DNA of 64,000 nt from Affinirhizobium straminoryzae (GTDB lineage Bacteria; Pseudomonadota; Alphaproteobacteria; Rhizobiales; Rhizobiaceae). The DNA lies in the NCBI RefSeq assembly GCF_007004135.1, contig NZ_VJMG01000047.1, positions 124,001 through 188,000 of the forward strand, given 5' to 3'. Position numbers and translations under genes: made by a program. Shown piece after piece: positions 9,789 through 19,083 of this stretch (within the stretch, counting starts at the first letter, position 1; every line of letters begins with the position of its first letter). The notes below the pieces were generated by a model. It ran no database searches, was not told where the DNA came from, and saw nothing but the letters and a program-made list of their open reading frames with translations.

Positions 9789-11244
9789 ACAGGCGATCGA
9801 GATCGAGATGCCGCTCCATATGGGCGGCCAGACGGTCCAGTACCGCCTCGACGCCCGCTTCGTAATCAAGCCGCGAGGCCTCGCCGCCCAGCCGCGTCAA
9901 CCAGGCGGAACGCTGGCGGTCATCGGCAAACAGGCCATGCACATAGGTGCCGCTGACAAGGCCGGAAGCCGCCGTCGCCCCCTCCGGCCGCCCCGCCACG
10001 CAGGCAAAGGCACGGGCACAATCCGGACCGGAGGTCTCGCCGACATGCATTTCATAGCCGGCGAAGGAATTTCCGTCGGCTGTCTCGCCCGTTACCGCCT
10101 CCAGCCGCTTGTCGCCGGTCAGGCGCGTCTCGACATCGAGAAGGCCAAGGCCCGTCTCGATGGCGCCGGCGGGGCCCTCGATCCCGTCCGGATCCGCGAC
10201 GGTTTTGCCCAGCATCTGGTAACCGCCGCAGAGGCCGAGCACCGGCTTTCCTCGCCGGACATGCGCGGCGATATCGATATCGAAGCCCGCCGCCTTCAGC
10301 GCCTGAAGATCGGCGATCGTCGCCTTCGATCCGAGCAGCAGCACGAGATCGGCATCAGCCGGCAGCACGCCACCCGGACGCACCCGGACAAGTTCCACAT
10401 CCGGCTCGGCATCCAGCGGATCGAGATCGTCGAAGTTGGAGACATGCGGCAGGATCGGCACGGCAATGCGGATTTTTGCGCCGGGCTTGGCGACCGGGGC
10501 GGAATTCAGCGCCAGCGCATCCTCGGCCGGAAGCCGCACAGCCTCTGCAAAATGCGGCAGGAGACCGATCGGCGACCAGCCGGTAAAGCCCTCGATCATC
10601 CGCATGCCCTCGGCAAACAGGGCCGGATCGCCGCGAAAGCGGTTGACGATGAAGCCGCGGATCATCGCCGCGTCCTCACGCTCCAGCACCAGCTTTGTGC
10701 CGGCGAGACTGGCGATCACACCGCCGCGGTCGATATCGCCGATCAGCACCACCGGCACATCGGCGGCACGGGCAAAGCCCATATTGGCGATGTCGTTGCG
10801 GCGAAGATTGACCTCGGAGGCGCTGCCGGCACCTTCCGCCAGCACCAGATCCGCCTGCGCCCGAAGCCGGTCAAAGCTCTCGAGAACGCGCGGCATCAGG
10901 CGGGCCTTGATCTCCTGATATTCGGCAGCCTTCGCATTGCCCTCCACCCGGCCCTGCACGACGAGCTGGGCACCGACCTCGCTTTGCGGCTTCAGCAGCA
11001 CCGGGTTCATGTGGACGGACAGGGCGGCGCGCGCCGCGCGGGCCTGCAGCGCCTGCGCCCGGCCGATCTCGCCGCCATCTTCGGTGACGGCGGCATTGTT
11101 CGACATGTTCTGCGGCTTGAAGGGCAGCACCTTCAGACCGCGCAAGGTAAAGGCCCGCGCCAGCCCCGCCACCACCAGCGACTTGCCGACATCCGAGCCG
11201 GTGCCCTGGAACATCAGCGCCTTGGCAACCCTGCCCGTCTCCAT
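9772..11244 (-). CDS. cobQ: Adenosylcobyric acid synthase (glutamine-hydrolysing)
   Basis: This 490-residue protein amidates adenosylcobyrinic acid a,c-diamide at positions b, d, e and g. The N-terminal P-loop-like [18 protein letters not shown] and [14 protein letters not shown] are followed by a class I glutamine amidotransferase domain with the nucleophile elbow [12 protein letters not shown] and a C-terminal [10 protein letters not shown] containing the catalytic His. Its ATG overlaps the cobO stop by one base (TGATG), so cobO-cobQ are translationally coupled. The 3' end overlaps convergent cobD by 17 bp. Confidence 0.95.
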   Translation of the reverse strand: METGRVAKALMFQGTGSDVGKSLVVAGLARAFTLRGLKVLPFKPQNMSNNAAVTEDGGEIGRAQALQARAARAALSVHMNPVLLKPQSEVGAQLVVQGRVEGNAKAAEYQEIKARLMPRVLESFDRLRAQADLVLAEGAGSASEVNLRRNDIANMGFARAADVPVVLIGDIDRGGVIASLAGTKLVLEREDAAMIRGFIVNRFRGDPALFAEGMRMIEGFTGWSPIGLLPHFAEAVRLPAEDALALNSAPVAKPGAKIRIAVPILPHVSNFDDLDPLDAEPDVELVRVRPGGVLPADADLVLLLGSKATIADLQALKAAGFDIDIAAHVRRGKPVLGLCGGYQMLGKTVADPDGIEGPAGAIETGLGLLDVETRLTGDKRLEAVTGETADGNSFAGYEMHVGETSGPDCARAFACVAGRPEGATAASGLVSGTYVHGLFADDRQRSAWLTRLGGEASRLDYEAGVEAVLDRLAAHMERHLDLDRLFRLAR

Positions 11245-11858
11245 CAGAATTCGATTCCCGCCTGCGCCTTCACGCCCGCCTTGAAGTGATGCTTTACCAG
11301 CGTCATCTCGGTCACCATGTCGGCGGCCTCGATGAGGGCGGGTTTGGCATTGCGGCCGGTAAGGATCACGTGCAGGTCTTCGCGGCGGGCGGCAAGATCG
11401 GCGATCACCCGGTTAAGATCGAGATAGTCGTAGCGCAAGGCGATGTTGAGTTCGTCGAGGATGACGAGCCCGACATCCGGCAGCGCCATCATCTCCCTCG
11501 CCTTCTCCCAGGCTCGTCCGGCCGCGGCCACGTCGCGCTTCAGGTCCTGCGTGTCCCAGGTAAAGCCTTCACCCATGGTGTGCCAGATCACCCGCTCGCC
11601 GAAGGCCTCCAGGGCCACGCGCTCGCCGGTATCCCAGGCGCCCTTGATGAACTGCACCACCGCGACCTTTCGTCCGTGCCCCAGCATGCGCAGCGCCAGC
11701 CCGAAGGCGGCGGTGGACTTGCCCTTGCCCGGCCCGGTATTGACGATCAAAAGGCCCTTCTCGAGGGTCTTTGAGGCCACTTCGGCATCCTGAACCGCCT
11801 TGCGGTTCTCCATCTTGCGCCGATGACGGTCCGCCTCGCGCTCGTCGATCTCCTTCAT
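11244..11858 (-). CDS. cobO: Corrinoid adenosyltransferase (CobO/BtuR type)
   Basis: This 204-residue protein transfers the 5'-deoxyadenosyl group from ATP to cob(I)yrinic acid a,c-diamide. It has the CobA/CobO P-loop [17 protein letters not shown], then [28 protein letters not shown] and [13 protein letters not shown]. The start at [10 protein letters not shown] is favoured because GAGGTG lies six bases upstream; an in-frame ATG at 11897 would add 13 residues without a ribosome-binding site. The gene is divergent from the riboswitch-led cobW operon, and no riboswitch was seen on its own strand. Confidence 0.93.
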   Translation of the reverse strand: MKEIDEREADRHRRKMENRKAVQDAEVASKTLEKGLLIVNTGPGKGKSTAAFGLALRMLGHGRKVAVVQFIKGAWDTGERVALEAFGERVIWHTMGEGFTWDTQDLKRDVAAAGRAWEKAREMMALPDVGLVILDELNIALRYDYLDLNRVIADLAARREDLHVILTGRNAKPALIEAADMVTEMTLVKHHFKAGVKAQAGIEF

Positions 11859-11984
11859 CGGCCACACCTCTCCTTGCGTTTCGTCCTGCATTTTCATCGC
11901 GAGCGGCGGACTATAGTCGAATGGAAGCGCGCGGCAATGCGCCATTGACACGCGGTTCTGCAAGCGCATAGTGAATCCGCAACG

Positions 11985-12180
11985 GTCTTTTCCCGGCAAC
12001 GGGGAAAGCTAAGAGGGAACGTGGTGCGGCAATCCTCGCCAAAACCACGGCTGCCCCCGCAACTGTAAGCGGCTTCCGCCCGAACGGGCGGGACGCCCGA
12101 CGCACCAGGCCACTGAGGCAGACGCTTCGGGAAGGCGGCGTTCGGGCGAGGACCCGCGAGCCAGGAGACCTGCCGTTGAG
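11985..12180 (+). promoter_or_regulatory. Adenosylcobalamin (B12) riboswitch
   Basis: The conserved cobalamin aptamer elements occur in the right order: AAGAGGGAACGTGGTG (12011-12026), the core CTGCCCCCGCAACTGTAAGC (12051-12070), the B12-box element GGCCACTGAG (about 12108-12117), GGGAAGGCG (12129-12137) and the 3' strand GAGCCAGGAGACCTGCC (12158-12174). It is on the + strand and leads into the DUF1636 gene and cobWNGHIJ. In this family ligand binding normally lowers expression. No clear intrinsic terminator follows, so control of translation initiation is more likely than attenuation; that is inference. Boundaries are approximate. Confidence 0.93.
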
Positions 12181-12230
12181 GAAGACAAGTCCAGCCGGGC
12201 GGGGTGCTCCGGCAGGGACCTTACCGAACC

Positions 12231-12713
12231 ATGCGGCATTTCCCCGCCATGGGCGCACCCCGCTATGACGAACACCCGGGGTGGATCTTGGATCTGACGG
12301 CACGACACGACGAGCAGCAGAGTGACGCACAGGAAACGCGGCGCGTGACGGTGCATGTCTGCGATACCTGCCGCAGCGGCCAGGAAGCGGCCGACGCGCC
12401 GCGCGACGGCGCCCTCCTCTCCGAACGCACCAAGACACTGGCGGCCGAAGGCAGAGACGTGATCGAGATCCGCGCCGTTGCCTGCCTTGCCAACTGCAAG
12501 CGCGGCCTGAGCGCCAGCATCCAGAGCGCGGACGGCTGGTCCTATGTCTTCGGCGACCTGACGACGGAGGCCGCAGCGGATCTGTTGACCGGCGCGCGCC
12601 TGCTTGCCACATCCCCCGACGGGCTGATGCCCTGGAAGGGCCGCCCGGACACGCTGAAGCGCGGGATGATTGCCCGTATTCCGCCGCTCCGTTCCATCTC
12701 CCCTGAAAGCTGA
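12231..12713 (+). CDS. DUF1636 family four-cysteine protein
   Basis: This protein of about 160 residues belongs to the DUF1636 family, which resembles thioredoxin-like [2Fe-2S] ferredoxins. Visible are VTVHVCDTCRSG near the N-terminus and VACLANCKRGLSASI about 60 residues later, giving four Cys in two pairs that could bind a metal or cluster. The start is uncertain: ATG at 12231 is given, but GTG at 12204, ATG at 12249, TTG at 12288 and GTG at 12345 are in frame. GTG 12345 has AGGAA eight bases upstream and would begin right at the conserved domain. It is the first gene after the riboswitch and 12 bp before cobW, suggesting a cobalt or redox role; its function is not established. Confidence 0.75.
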   Translation: MRHFPAMGAPRYDEHPGWILDLTARHDEQQSDAQETRRVTVHVCDTCRSGQEAADAPRDGALLSERTKTLAAEGRDVIEIRAVACLANCKRGLSASIQSADGWSYVFGDLTTEAAADLLTGARLLATSPDGLMPWKGRPDTLKRGMIARIPPLRSISPES

Positions 12714-12725
12714 AGGACTGCCCCG

Positions 12726-13763
12726 ATGACCCCCTCGCTCTCCCGCGTGCCCTGCACCGTCGTCACCGGTTTTCTCGGCGCCGGCAAGACGACGCTGCTG
12801 CGCCATGCGCTGGAAACCATCAAGGGCAAGCGCCTTGCCGTGATCGTCAACGAATTCGGCGATGTCGGCATTGATGGCGAGATACTGAAAAGCTGCGGCG
12901 TCGAGAATTGCCCGGAAGACAACATCATCGAACTCGCCAATGGCTGCATCTGCTGCACGGTGGCCGATGACTTCGTGCCGGCGATCGACAAGATCCTCGC
13001 GATGGAACCGAAGGTCGACCACATCCTGATCGAGACCTCCGGCCTGGCACTGCCGAAGCCGCTGGTGCAGGCCTTCCAGTGGCCAAGCGTCAGGAGCCGC
13101 GTCACCGTCGATGGCGTGGTGGCCGTGGTGGACGGGCTGGCGCTCGCCGAAGGCCGCGTCGCCGACGATCTGGAGGCGCTTGCCGCCCAGCGGGCCGAGG
13201 ACCAGTCACTCGATCATGACGACCCGGTGGAGGAAGTCTTCGAGGACCAGATCGCCTGCGCCGATCTCGTCATCCTGACCAAGACGGATCTTCTCCAGGC
13301 CGCCGATCTCGAAAAGGCGCGGGCGCATGTGGAGGATCACCTGCCGCGCGCCGTGCGCATCGTCCATTCCGAGAACGGCCAGATCGATCCGGCAATCTTC
13401 ATCGGCCTCGGCCTTGCCGTGGAAGACGACATCGAGAACCGCAAGACCCATCACGACGACGAACTGGACCACGAGCACGACGATTTCGACAGTTTCGTGC
13501 TGGACCTGCCGGCGATTGCCAGCCCTGAAGCGCTCAGCCAGCGCATCGCGGCGGTGACGGAGGCGGAAAAGGTGCTTCGCATCAAGGGGTATGTGGAAGT
13601 GGCGGGCAAGCCGATGCGACTTCTGGTGCAGGCCGTCGGGCCGCGCGTCAACCACTATTTCGACCGTCCCTGGACCGCGACGGAGGACCGCCGCTCGCGC
13701 CTCGTGGTGATCGGCGAAAAGGGCATCGATGTCGACCGGATCGGGAAGATGCTGGCCGCCTGA
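12726..13763 (+). CDS. cobW: CobW GTPase, putative cobalt chaperone
   Basis: This 345-residue COG0523 G3E GTPase has the P-loop TGFLGAGKTTLLRH, the VNEFGDVGIDG switch region, the metal-binding ANGCICCTV (CxCC) motif, ETSGLALPKP, the LTKTDL base-recognition motif, and a His/Asp-rich linker (THHDDELDHEHDD, about residues 239-251). CobW-type proteins are thought to deliver cobalt for cobalamin synthesis with GTP hydrolysis as the switch. It follows the riboswitch and DUF1636 and its stop overlaps the cobN start by one base. The operon position separates it from zinc-related relatives. Confidence 0.95.
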   Translation: MTPSLSRVPCTVVTGFLGAGKTTLLRHALETIKGKRLAVIVNEFGDVGIDGEILKSCGVENCPEDNIIELANGCICCTVADDFVPAIDKILAMEPKVDHILIETSGLALPKPLVQAFQWPSVRSRVTVDGVVAVVDGLALAEGRVADDLEALAAQRAEDQSLDHDDPVEEVFEDQIACADLVILTKTDLLQAADLEKARAHVEDHLPRAVRIVHSENGQIDPAIFIGLGLAVEDDIENRKTHHDDELDHEHDDFDSFVLDLPAIASPEALSQRIAAVTEAEKVLRIKGYVEVAGKPMRLLVQAVGPRVNHYFDRPWTATEDRRSRLVVIGEKGIDVDRIGKMLAA

Positions 13764-16700
13764 TGCATATTCTCGCCACCACATCCGCGTCGCTCGACGA
13801 CCTGATCGAACCGGTCGATCTGAACCAGACGCCCGGCGATGTGGTGGTGCTGTCCTTTACCGACAGCGACCTGAACGGTGTCGCGTCCGCCTGGGCGCGG
13901 CGCGGCGCGAGCGGCCTTTCGCTGCGGCTTGCCCAGCTCTCCGATCTTCGCCATCCGATGTCCGTCGACCTGTGGATCGACAAGGTGGCGCGGCATGCAA
14001 AGGTCCTTCTGGTGCGCGTGCTCGGCGGTTACGACCGCTGGCGCTACGGCGTGGAAGAACTGTCGCATCTGGCGCGGCAGCGCGGCCTGCCGCTGATCCT
14101 GCTGCCGGGCGAGTGCAGCGAGACGGACGAGCGTCTCTCGGCCGCCTCGACGGTGGCGCAAGGGGAGATCAATCGCCTGCTCTCCTTCTTCCGCGAGGGC
14201 GGACCCGACAATCTGGACCGGCTGGCGGAAACGCTGCAGGCCCTGGCAAGGGGCGAGGCGCCACGGCCCGAGGCGGCCACCGCCGTGCCGAAGCTCGGTT
14301 TCTATCGTCCCGGACGGGGAGTGGTGTCCGACGCCTGGGCGCTGTCGGGCGCCGAGGGACGGCCGATCCTGCCGCTTCTGTTCTACCGCTCCATGCTGCT
14401 CGCGGACGATGTGGCGCCGATCGATGCGCTCTGCACAGCGCTTGTCGCGCGCGGCGCCTTTCCGCTGCCCGTCTTCGTGCCCGGCCTCAAGGACGCGGCG
14501 ACGCTGGACACGCTTCACGACACGCTGGCGAGGCTGAAACCGGCGGCCGTGATCACGGCCACTGCATTTGCCAGCAATGCGGGCGCGGATGGCCGGACGC
14601 TGTTCGACAGGCTCGGCGTGCCGGTGTTCCAGACGGTGATCGCCACGACAAAGCGGGCCGCCTGGGCCGCAAGCCCGCGTGGTCTCGGCCCCTCGGATCT
14701 GGCGATGCATGTGGTGTTGCCGGAACTCGACGGGCGCATTCTGGCGGGCGTGCTGTCCTTCAAGGCGGAGCGGGAAAATGCCGGCGAGGCCGGCTTTTCC
14801 GGTTTCGCCAACCGGCCGGAGCCGGATCGCGTCGAAGCCGTCGCCGACCGGATCCTGCGCCATCTCGATCTCTACGCCACGCCGAAGGCCGGGCGCCGCC
14901 TCACCATCCTGATGCCGGATTATCCGGGAGCAGCGGGGCGCACCGGCTATGCCGTCGGCCTCGATGTGCCGGAAAGCGTGCTCGCAATGCTGCGCAGCCT
15001 TGCCGCCGATGGCTATGACGTGGCCGACATTCCGGAGACGGCAAAAGCGCTGATGGATCTCGTGCTGCGGGCCGAGGCACGGTTTCCGCTCACCTCCTAT
15101 CATTCCGTGCTTGAGGCCCTGCCCGCCGAGGCACGCGAAGCGGTCGCCGCCACCTGGGGCGATCCGTTAGCCGACGAAGGTTTTGACGGCGAGGCCTTCC
15201 GATTCCGCGCCGTCCGGTTCGGCAAGATCACGGTCGCGCTTGCCCCGGATCGCGGCCGGGAGGCCGATCGACGCACGGATTATCACGATCCCGCCCGCCC
15301 GCCGCGCCATGCGCTGATTGCCTTTGGCGGCTGGATGCGGGAGGCCACTGGGGCACAGGCCATCATTCATGTGGGCGCGCATGGCACGCTGGAATGGCTG
15401 CCGGGCAAGACCGTTGCCCTGTCTCGCGCCTGCTTTCCCGAGATCGTCACGGGAAGCCGGCCGGTGATCTATCCCTTCATCGTCTCCAATCCGGGCGAGG
15501 CGGCGGTCGCCAAGCGGCGCATCGCGGCGCTGACCATCGGCCACATGCCGCCGGTTCTTGCCGAAGCGGGACTCTCGGAAACGCAGCAGAGGCTGGAACT
15601 GCTGGTGGATGAATATGCTCAGGCTGACGGTCTCGACCGCAAGCGGCGCGACCGGCTGGCGCGGCTGATCGTCGAAACGGCCGAGGAGACGGGGCTGGCG
15701 CAGGAGGCCGGGATATCCCGCGATCTCGATCCCGATACGGCGCTGTCGCGCATCGATGCCTTCCTCTGTGATCTCAAGGATTTTGCCATCAAGGACGGCC
15801 AGCACGTGTTCGGCCGCGCCGAGGCGGACGAAACGGACCCGCTGCGGCGCGACAGCGCAGATGCGGAACGCACGGCCCTGCTTGCGGCGCTCGACGGCCG
15901 CCACCTGCGCCCCGGCCCCTCCGGTGCGCCGGCACGCGGACGCCGCGACGTGCTGCCGACCGGCCGCAATCTCTACGCCTCCGACCCGCGCACCATGCCG
16001 ACACCGACCGCCTTCGAGCTCGGCCGCGCGGCTTCCGAAGAGGTGATCCGCCGCTATCTGCAGGATCACGGCGATTGGCCGAAAAGCCTCGTGATCGACC
16101 TCTGGGGCAGCGCGACGCTGCGCAGCGGCGGCGAAGAGGTGGCGCAGGGGCTGGCGCTGATGGGCGCGCGCCCGCTGCAGGATCCGGCCACCGGCCGCAT
16201 CACCGGCATCGAGGTTCTACCGCCGGCCCAGCTCGGCAGGCCGCGCGTCGATGTCACCTTCCGCATTTCCGGCCTGTTCCGCGACATGTTCCCGACCCTG
16301 ATCGCCCTCATCGATGCCGCCGCGCGGGCCATCGCGCTGCGCACCGACGAGGCAGACGGCGACAATCCGCTGGCCGAGGCCGCCCGCGGGACCGGAGAGG
16401 TTCCGCCGCGCATCTTCGGCTCGGCACCCGGCACCTATGGCGCCGGCATCGAGGAGACACTCTCGTCCGGCGACTGGCAGGCCCGCGAGGAACTGGGGCG
16501 CGCCTATCTCGCGATGACCAGCCATGCCTTTGGCGGCGCGGACGGCGAAGGTTTTCATGCCGCGGATGCCTTCGCGGAACAGGTGCGGCAGGCCGATCTT
16601 CTGGTGCATACCGGCGATGATCCGGGCCGCGACCTGCTCGATGGTTCCGGCGATGTTGCCTTCATCGGCGGCTTTGCAGCCGCCGTCGCGGCCCTGGGCG

Positions 16701-17122
16701 GCAAGGCGGACCTGATCGCGCTCGATACCACCGATCCGAACCGTCCGCGCGCGCGCTCGGTGGCGGAAGCGGTCACTCGCGTCGTGCGGGCGCGCGCCGC
16801 CAATCCGCGCTTCATCGACGGGCAGATGCGGCACGGACCGCGTGGTGCTGCCGAATTCGCCGAGACCGTCGACCGCCTCGTCGGCTTTGCCGAAACCACG
16901 GAGGCCGTTCCGCACACGCTGATGGATGCCGTTTACGACGCCTATGTCGCAGATGAGCGCGTGCGCGATTTCGTGCTGGACCAGAACCCGGAGGCAGCCG
17001 GCGCGATTGCCGAACGGCTGATGTCGGCGCGACGCCGCGGTCTCTGGCAATCGCGCCGCAACACTGTGGACCGCGATCTGGAAGCGCTGCGCCTCGTTGC
17101 GCGGCAGAGGGAACGCGCATGA
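13763..17122 (+). CDS. cobN: Cobaltochelatase subunit CobN (short form)
   Basis: This 1119-residue large subunit of the aerobic cobaltochelatase inserts Co2+ into hydrogenobyrinic acid a,c-diamide with CobS and CobT. The BchH/CobN-type core is clear: HVGAHGTLEWLPGK near residue 540, YPFIVSNPGE, RPGPSGAPARGRRDVLPTGRN near 720, and APGTYGAGIEE. It is about 150 residues shorter than the roughly 1275 of P. denitrificans CobN as I remember it; the loss appears to lie between DGQHVFG and LRPGPSGAP (about residues 677-721). One uninterrupted frame runs through, so it is not a frameshift. cobS and cobT are not in the window. Confidence 0.93.
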   Translation: MHILATTSASLDDLIEPVDLNQTPGDVVVLSFTDSDLNGVASAWARRGASGLSLRLAQLSDLRHPMSVDLWIDKVARHAKVLLVRVLGGYDRWRYGVEELSHLARQRGLPLILLPGECSETDERLSAASTVAQGEINRLLSFFREGGPDNLDRLAETLQALARGEAPRPEAATAVPKLGFYRPGRGVVSDAWALSGAEGRPILPLLFYRSMLLADDVAPIDALCTALVARGAFPLPVFVPGLKDAATLDTLHDTLARLKPAAVITATAFASNAGADGRTLFDRLGVPVFQTVIATTKRAAWAASPRGLGPSDLAMHVVLPELDGRILAGVLSFKAERENAGEAGFSGFANRPEPDRVEAVADRILRHLDLYATPKAGRRLTILMPDYPGAAGRTGYAVGLDVPESVLAMLRSLAADGYDVADIPETAKALMDLVLRAEARFPLTSYHSVLEALPAEAREAVAATWGDPLADEGFDGEAFRFRAVRFGKITVALAPDRGREADRRTDYHDPARPPRHALIAFGGWMREATGAQAIIHVGAHGTLEWLPGKTVALSRACFPEIVTGSRPVIYPFIVSNPGEAAVAKRRIAALTIGHMPPVLAEAGLSETQQRLELLVDEYAQADGLDRKRRDRLARLIVETAEETGLAQEAGISRDLDPDTALSRIDAFLCDLKDFAIKDGQHVFGRAEADETDPLRRDSADAERTALLAALDGRHLRPGPSGAPARGRRDVLPTGRNLYASDPRTMPTPTAFELGRAASEEVIRRYLQDHGDWPKSLVIDLWGSATLRSGGEEVAQGLALMGARPLQDPATGRITGIEVLPPAQLGRPRVDVTFRISGLFRDMFPTLIALIDAAARAIALRTDEADGDNPLAEAARGTGEVPPRIFGSAPGTYGAGIEETLSSGDWQAREELGRAYLAMTSHAFGGADGEGFHAADAFAEQVRQADLLVHTGDDPGRDLLDGSGDVAFIGGFAAAVAALGGKADLIALDTTDPNRPRARSVAEAVTRVVRARAANPRFIDGQMRHGPRGAAEFAETVDRLVGFAETTEAVPHTLMDAVYDAYVADERVRDFVLDQNPEAAGAIAERLMSARRRGLWQSRRNTVDRDLEALRLVARQRERA

Positions 17123-18441
17123 CAGAGCCTCTCCCGTCCATGGCGCGCGGCGCCTGCCCGGCTCTTGCCCGGCCGATGCTGACCGGCGACGGCTATCTGT
17201 CGCGCGTTGCCCTGCAGGCGGCAATCGGCCCGGCCGCGCTTGCGGGGCTCGCGGCACTTGCCCTTCGGCATGGCAACGGCATTCTCGACATTTCGGCGCG
17301 CGGCAACCTGCAGATTCGCGGCCTGACCGAAGCCTCCGCGGCGGCGCTGGAGGCCGATGTGCGCGCGCTCGACCTGCCGCTGCGCGAGGGGCTTGCGGTG
17401 GAATGGACGCCGCTCGCCGGGCTCGATCCCGCCGAGGCGGTCGATCCGCGTCCGCTCGGCGCGACGATCATCGCAGCCGCTCGCGCCGTTCAGGGCGAAC
17501 TGGCGCCAAAACTCTCGGTGGTCATCGAAACCGGGGGCCTCATCCGCCTCGACCATCTGCTGGCCGATATCCGCCTGGTCGCCGCCCCGACAGCCGATGG
17601 CTTGCGGTGGCGGGTTCTGCTCGGCGGCACGGCCAAGACCGGCACGACACTGGGGCTTGTCGCGGATGGGGATGCCGCCGAACTGGTCGGAGGCCTGCTG
17701 GTCCATCTTTCGACGCAAGGTCCCCGCGCCCGCGGTCGCGATCTTGAGCCGGCAAACCTTCCTGCCTCCCTGCTTGCCCTGCTCAGCTCCGGCGAGTCCA
17801 CCGTTGCGGAAAGCCCCGCGCCGCCTTTCGGCATCTTTGCCCTGACGGCAGGCCTGCATGCCCTGCGGGTTGCCCTGCCCTTCGGCCAGATGCGGGCCGA
17901 GGATCTGGCGGCACTGACGGCACAGGCGGCGCGTGCCGGAATCCTGTCCCTGAAGCCCGCGCCGGATCACGCGCTGATCGCGGTCGGTTCGCGCACGGCT
18001 TGCGAGGCGCTGGAACTGGCAGCACGCGCGGCGCATCTTCTGGTGCGCGCCGGCGAGCCGCTCGCGGAGATCGCCGCCTGCCCCGGCGCGCCGGCCTGCC
18101 GCTCGGCCCGGCTGGAAACGCACAGCCTCGGGCGGCTTGCCGCTGAACAGGCCCCCCTGCTGTTCGACGGCTCGGTGCGGCTGCATCTCTCCGGCTGCCA
18201 GAAGGGCTGCGCCCATCCGACACCCTCGACGCTCGCCTTTGCGGGCACCGAGGGTGCGACGCATCTTGTCTTCGAGGGCAAAACCACCGATACCCCGCTG
18301 AAACGGCTTGCTCCCCGAACGGAAGCTGCGGCGCTTTCTGCGCTGTCCGAGCTGATGCGCCTGGAGCGCCGGCCCGGGGAAACCAGTCGTGACTGTCTTC
18401 TGCGCCTCGGCCCCCGGCGGATCGAGGCGGCGCTCGCCTGA
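17119..18441 (+). CDS. cobG: Precorrin-3B synthase
   Basis: This 440-residue member of the nitrite/sulfite reductase ferredoxin-like family converts precorrin-3A to precorrin-3B using molecular oxygen. Visible are SARGNLQIRGL, the duplicated half-domain at GQMRAEDLAALTAQAAR, and the [4Fe-4S]/sirohaem-type cysteines CPGAPAC and SGCQKGCAHP. CobG marks the oxygen-dependent cobalamin route. The start overlaps the cobN stop by four bases (ATGA), so translation is probably coupled. Confidence 0.94.
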   Translation: MTEPLPSMARGACPALARPMLTGDGYLSRVALQAAIGPAALAGLAALALRHGNGILDISARGNLQIRGLTEASAAALEADVRALDLPLREGLAVEWTPLAGLDPAEAVDPRPLGATIIAAARAVQGELAPKLSVVIETGGLIRLDHLLADIRLVAAPTADGLRWRVLLGGTAKTGTTLGLVADGDAAELVGGLLVHLSTQGPRARGRDLEPANLPASLLALLSSGESTVAESPAPPFGIFALTAGLHALRVALPFGQMRAEDLAALTAQAARAGILSLKPAPDHALIAVGSRTACEALELAARAAHLLVRAGEPLAEIAACPGAPACRSARLETHSLGRLAAEQAPLLFDGSVRLHLSGCQKGCAHPTPSTLAFAGTEGATHLVFEGKTTDTPLKRLAPRTEAAALSALSELMRLERRPGETSRDCLLRLGPRRIEAALA

Positions 18442-18450
18442 AGGATCATG

Positions 18451-19083
18451 ATGACGACCTACGACTATATCCGCGACGGCGATGCGATCTACGCCAAATC
18501 CTTCGCCATCATCCGGGCCGAGGCGGATCTCTCCCGCTTCAGCGAGGAGGAGGCGGAGATCGCCGTGCGCATGATCCATGCCTGCGGCCTGGTGGACGCT
18601 GCTGCCCATTTCGAATTTTCCGAGGGTTTCGTCGCAGCAGCGCGCGCGGCCCTGACCGCCGGCAAGCCGATCTTCTGCGACGCGCAGATGGTGGCGCATG
18701 GCGTGACCCGCGCCCGGTTGCCGGCCAGCAACGAGGTGATCTGCTCGCTGCGCGATCCGAAGACGGCGGACCTTGCGAAACAGGTGGGCAATACCCGCTC
18801 CGCCGCCGCTCTCGAACTCTGGCTCGACCAGCTGGAAGGATCCGTCGTCGCGATCGGCAATGCCCCGACCGCCCTGTTCTACCTGCTGGAAATGCTGGAT
18901 CGCGGCGCGCCGAAACCGGCTGCGATCATCGGCATGCCGGTCGGTTTCGTCGGCGCGGCGGAAAGCAAGGAGGCGCTGGCGGAAAGCCGCCACGGCATTC
19001 CCTATGCCATCGTGCGGGGCCGCATGGGCGGCTCGGCCATGACGGCGGCCGCCGTCAACGCGCTGGCGAGGGCAGGACTGTGA
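18451..19083 (+). CDS. cobH: Precorrin-8X methylmutase
   Basis: This 210-residue protein shifts the C11 methyl group of precorrin-8X to C12, giving hydrogenobyrinic acid. Family segments are YDYIRDGDAIYAKSFAIIR, RMIHACGLVD with the conserved catalytic His, PIFCDAQMVAHGVTR, GNAPTALF and GMPVGFVGAAESKE. Two consecutive ATG codons occur; the second is chosen because AAGGA lies five bases upstream. It follows cobG by nine bases and its stop overlaps the cobI start. Confidence 0.95.
   Translation: MTTYDYIRDGDAIYAKSFAIIRAEADLSRFSEEEAEIAVRMIHACGLVDAAAHFEFSEGFVAAARAALTAGKPIFCDAQMVAHGVTRARLPASNEVICSLRDPKTADLAKQVGNTRSAAALELWLDQLEGSVVAIGNAPTALFYLLEMLDRGAPKPAAIIGMPVGFVGAAESKEALAESRHGIPYAIVRGRMGGSAMTAAAVNALARAGL

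Noticed and set aside
13763..17122. Frameshift or deletion damage in cobN, suggested by its short length.
   Set aside because: A single frame runs from coupled start to coupled stop, with conserved blocks on both sides of the gap; a short natural form is more likely.
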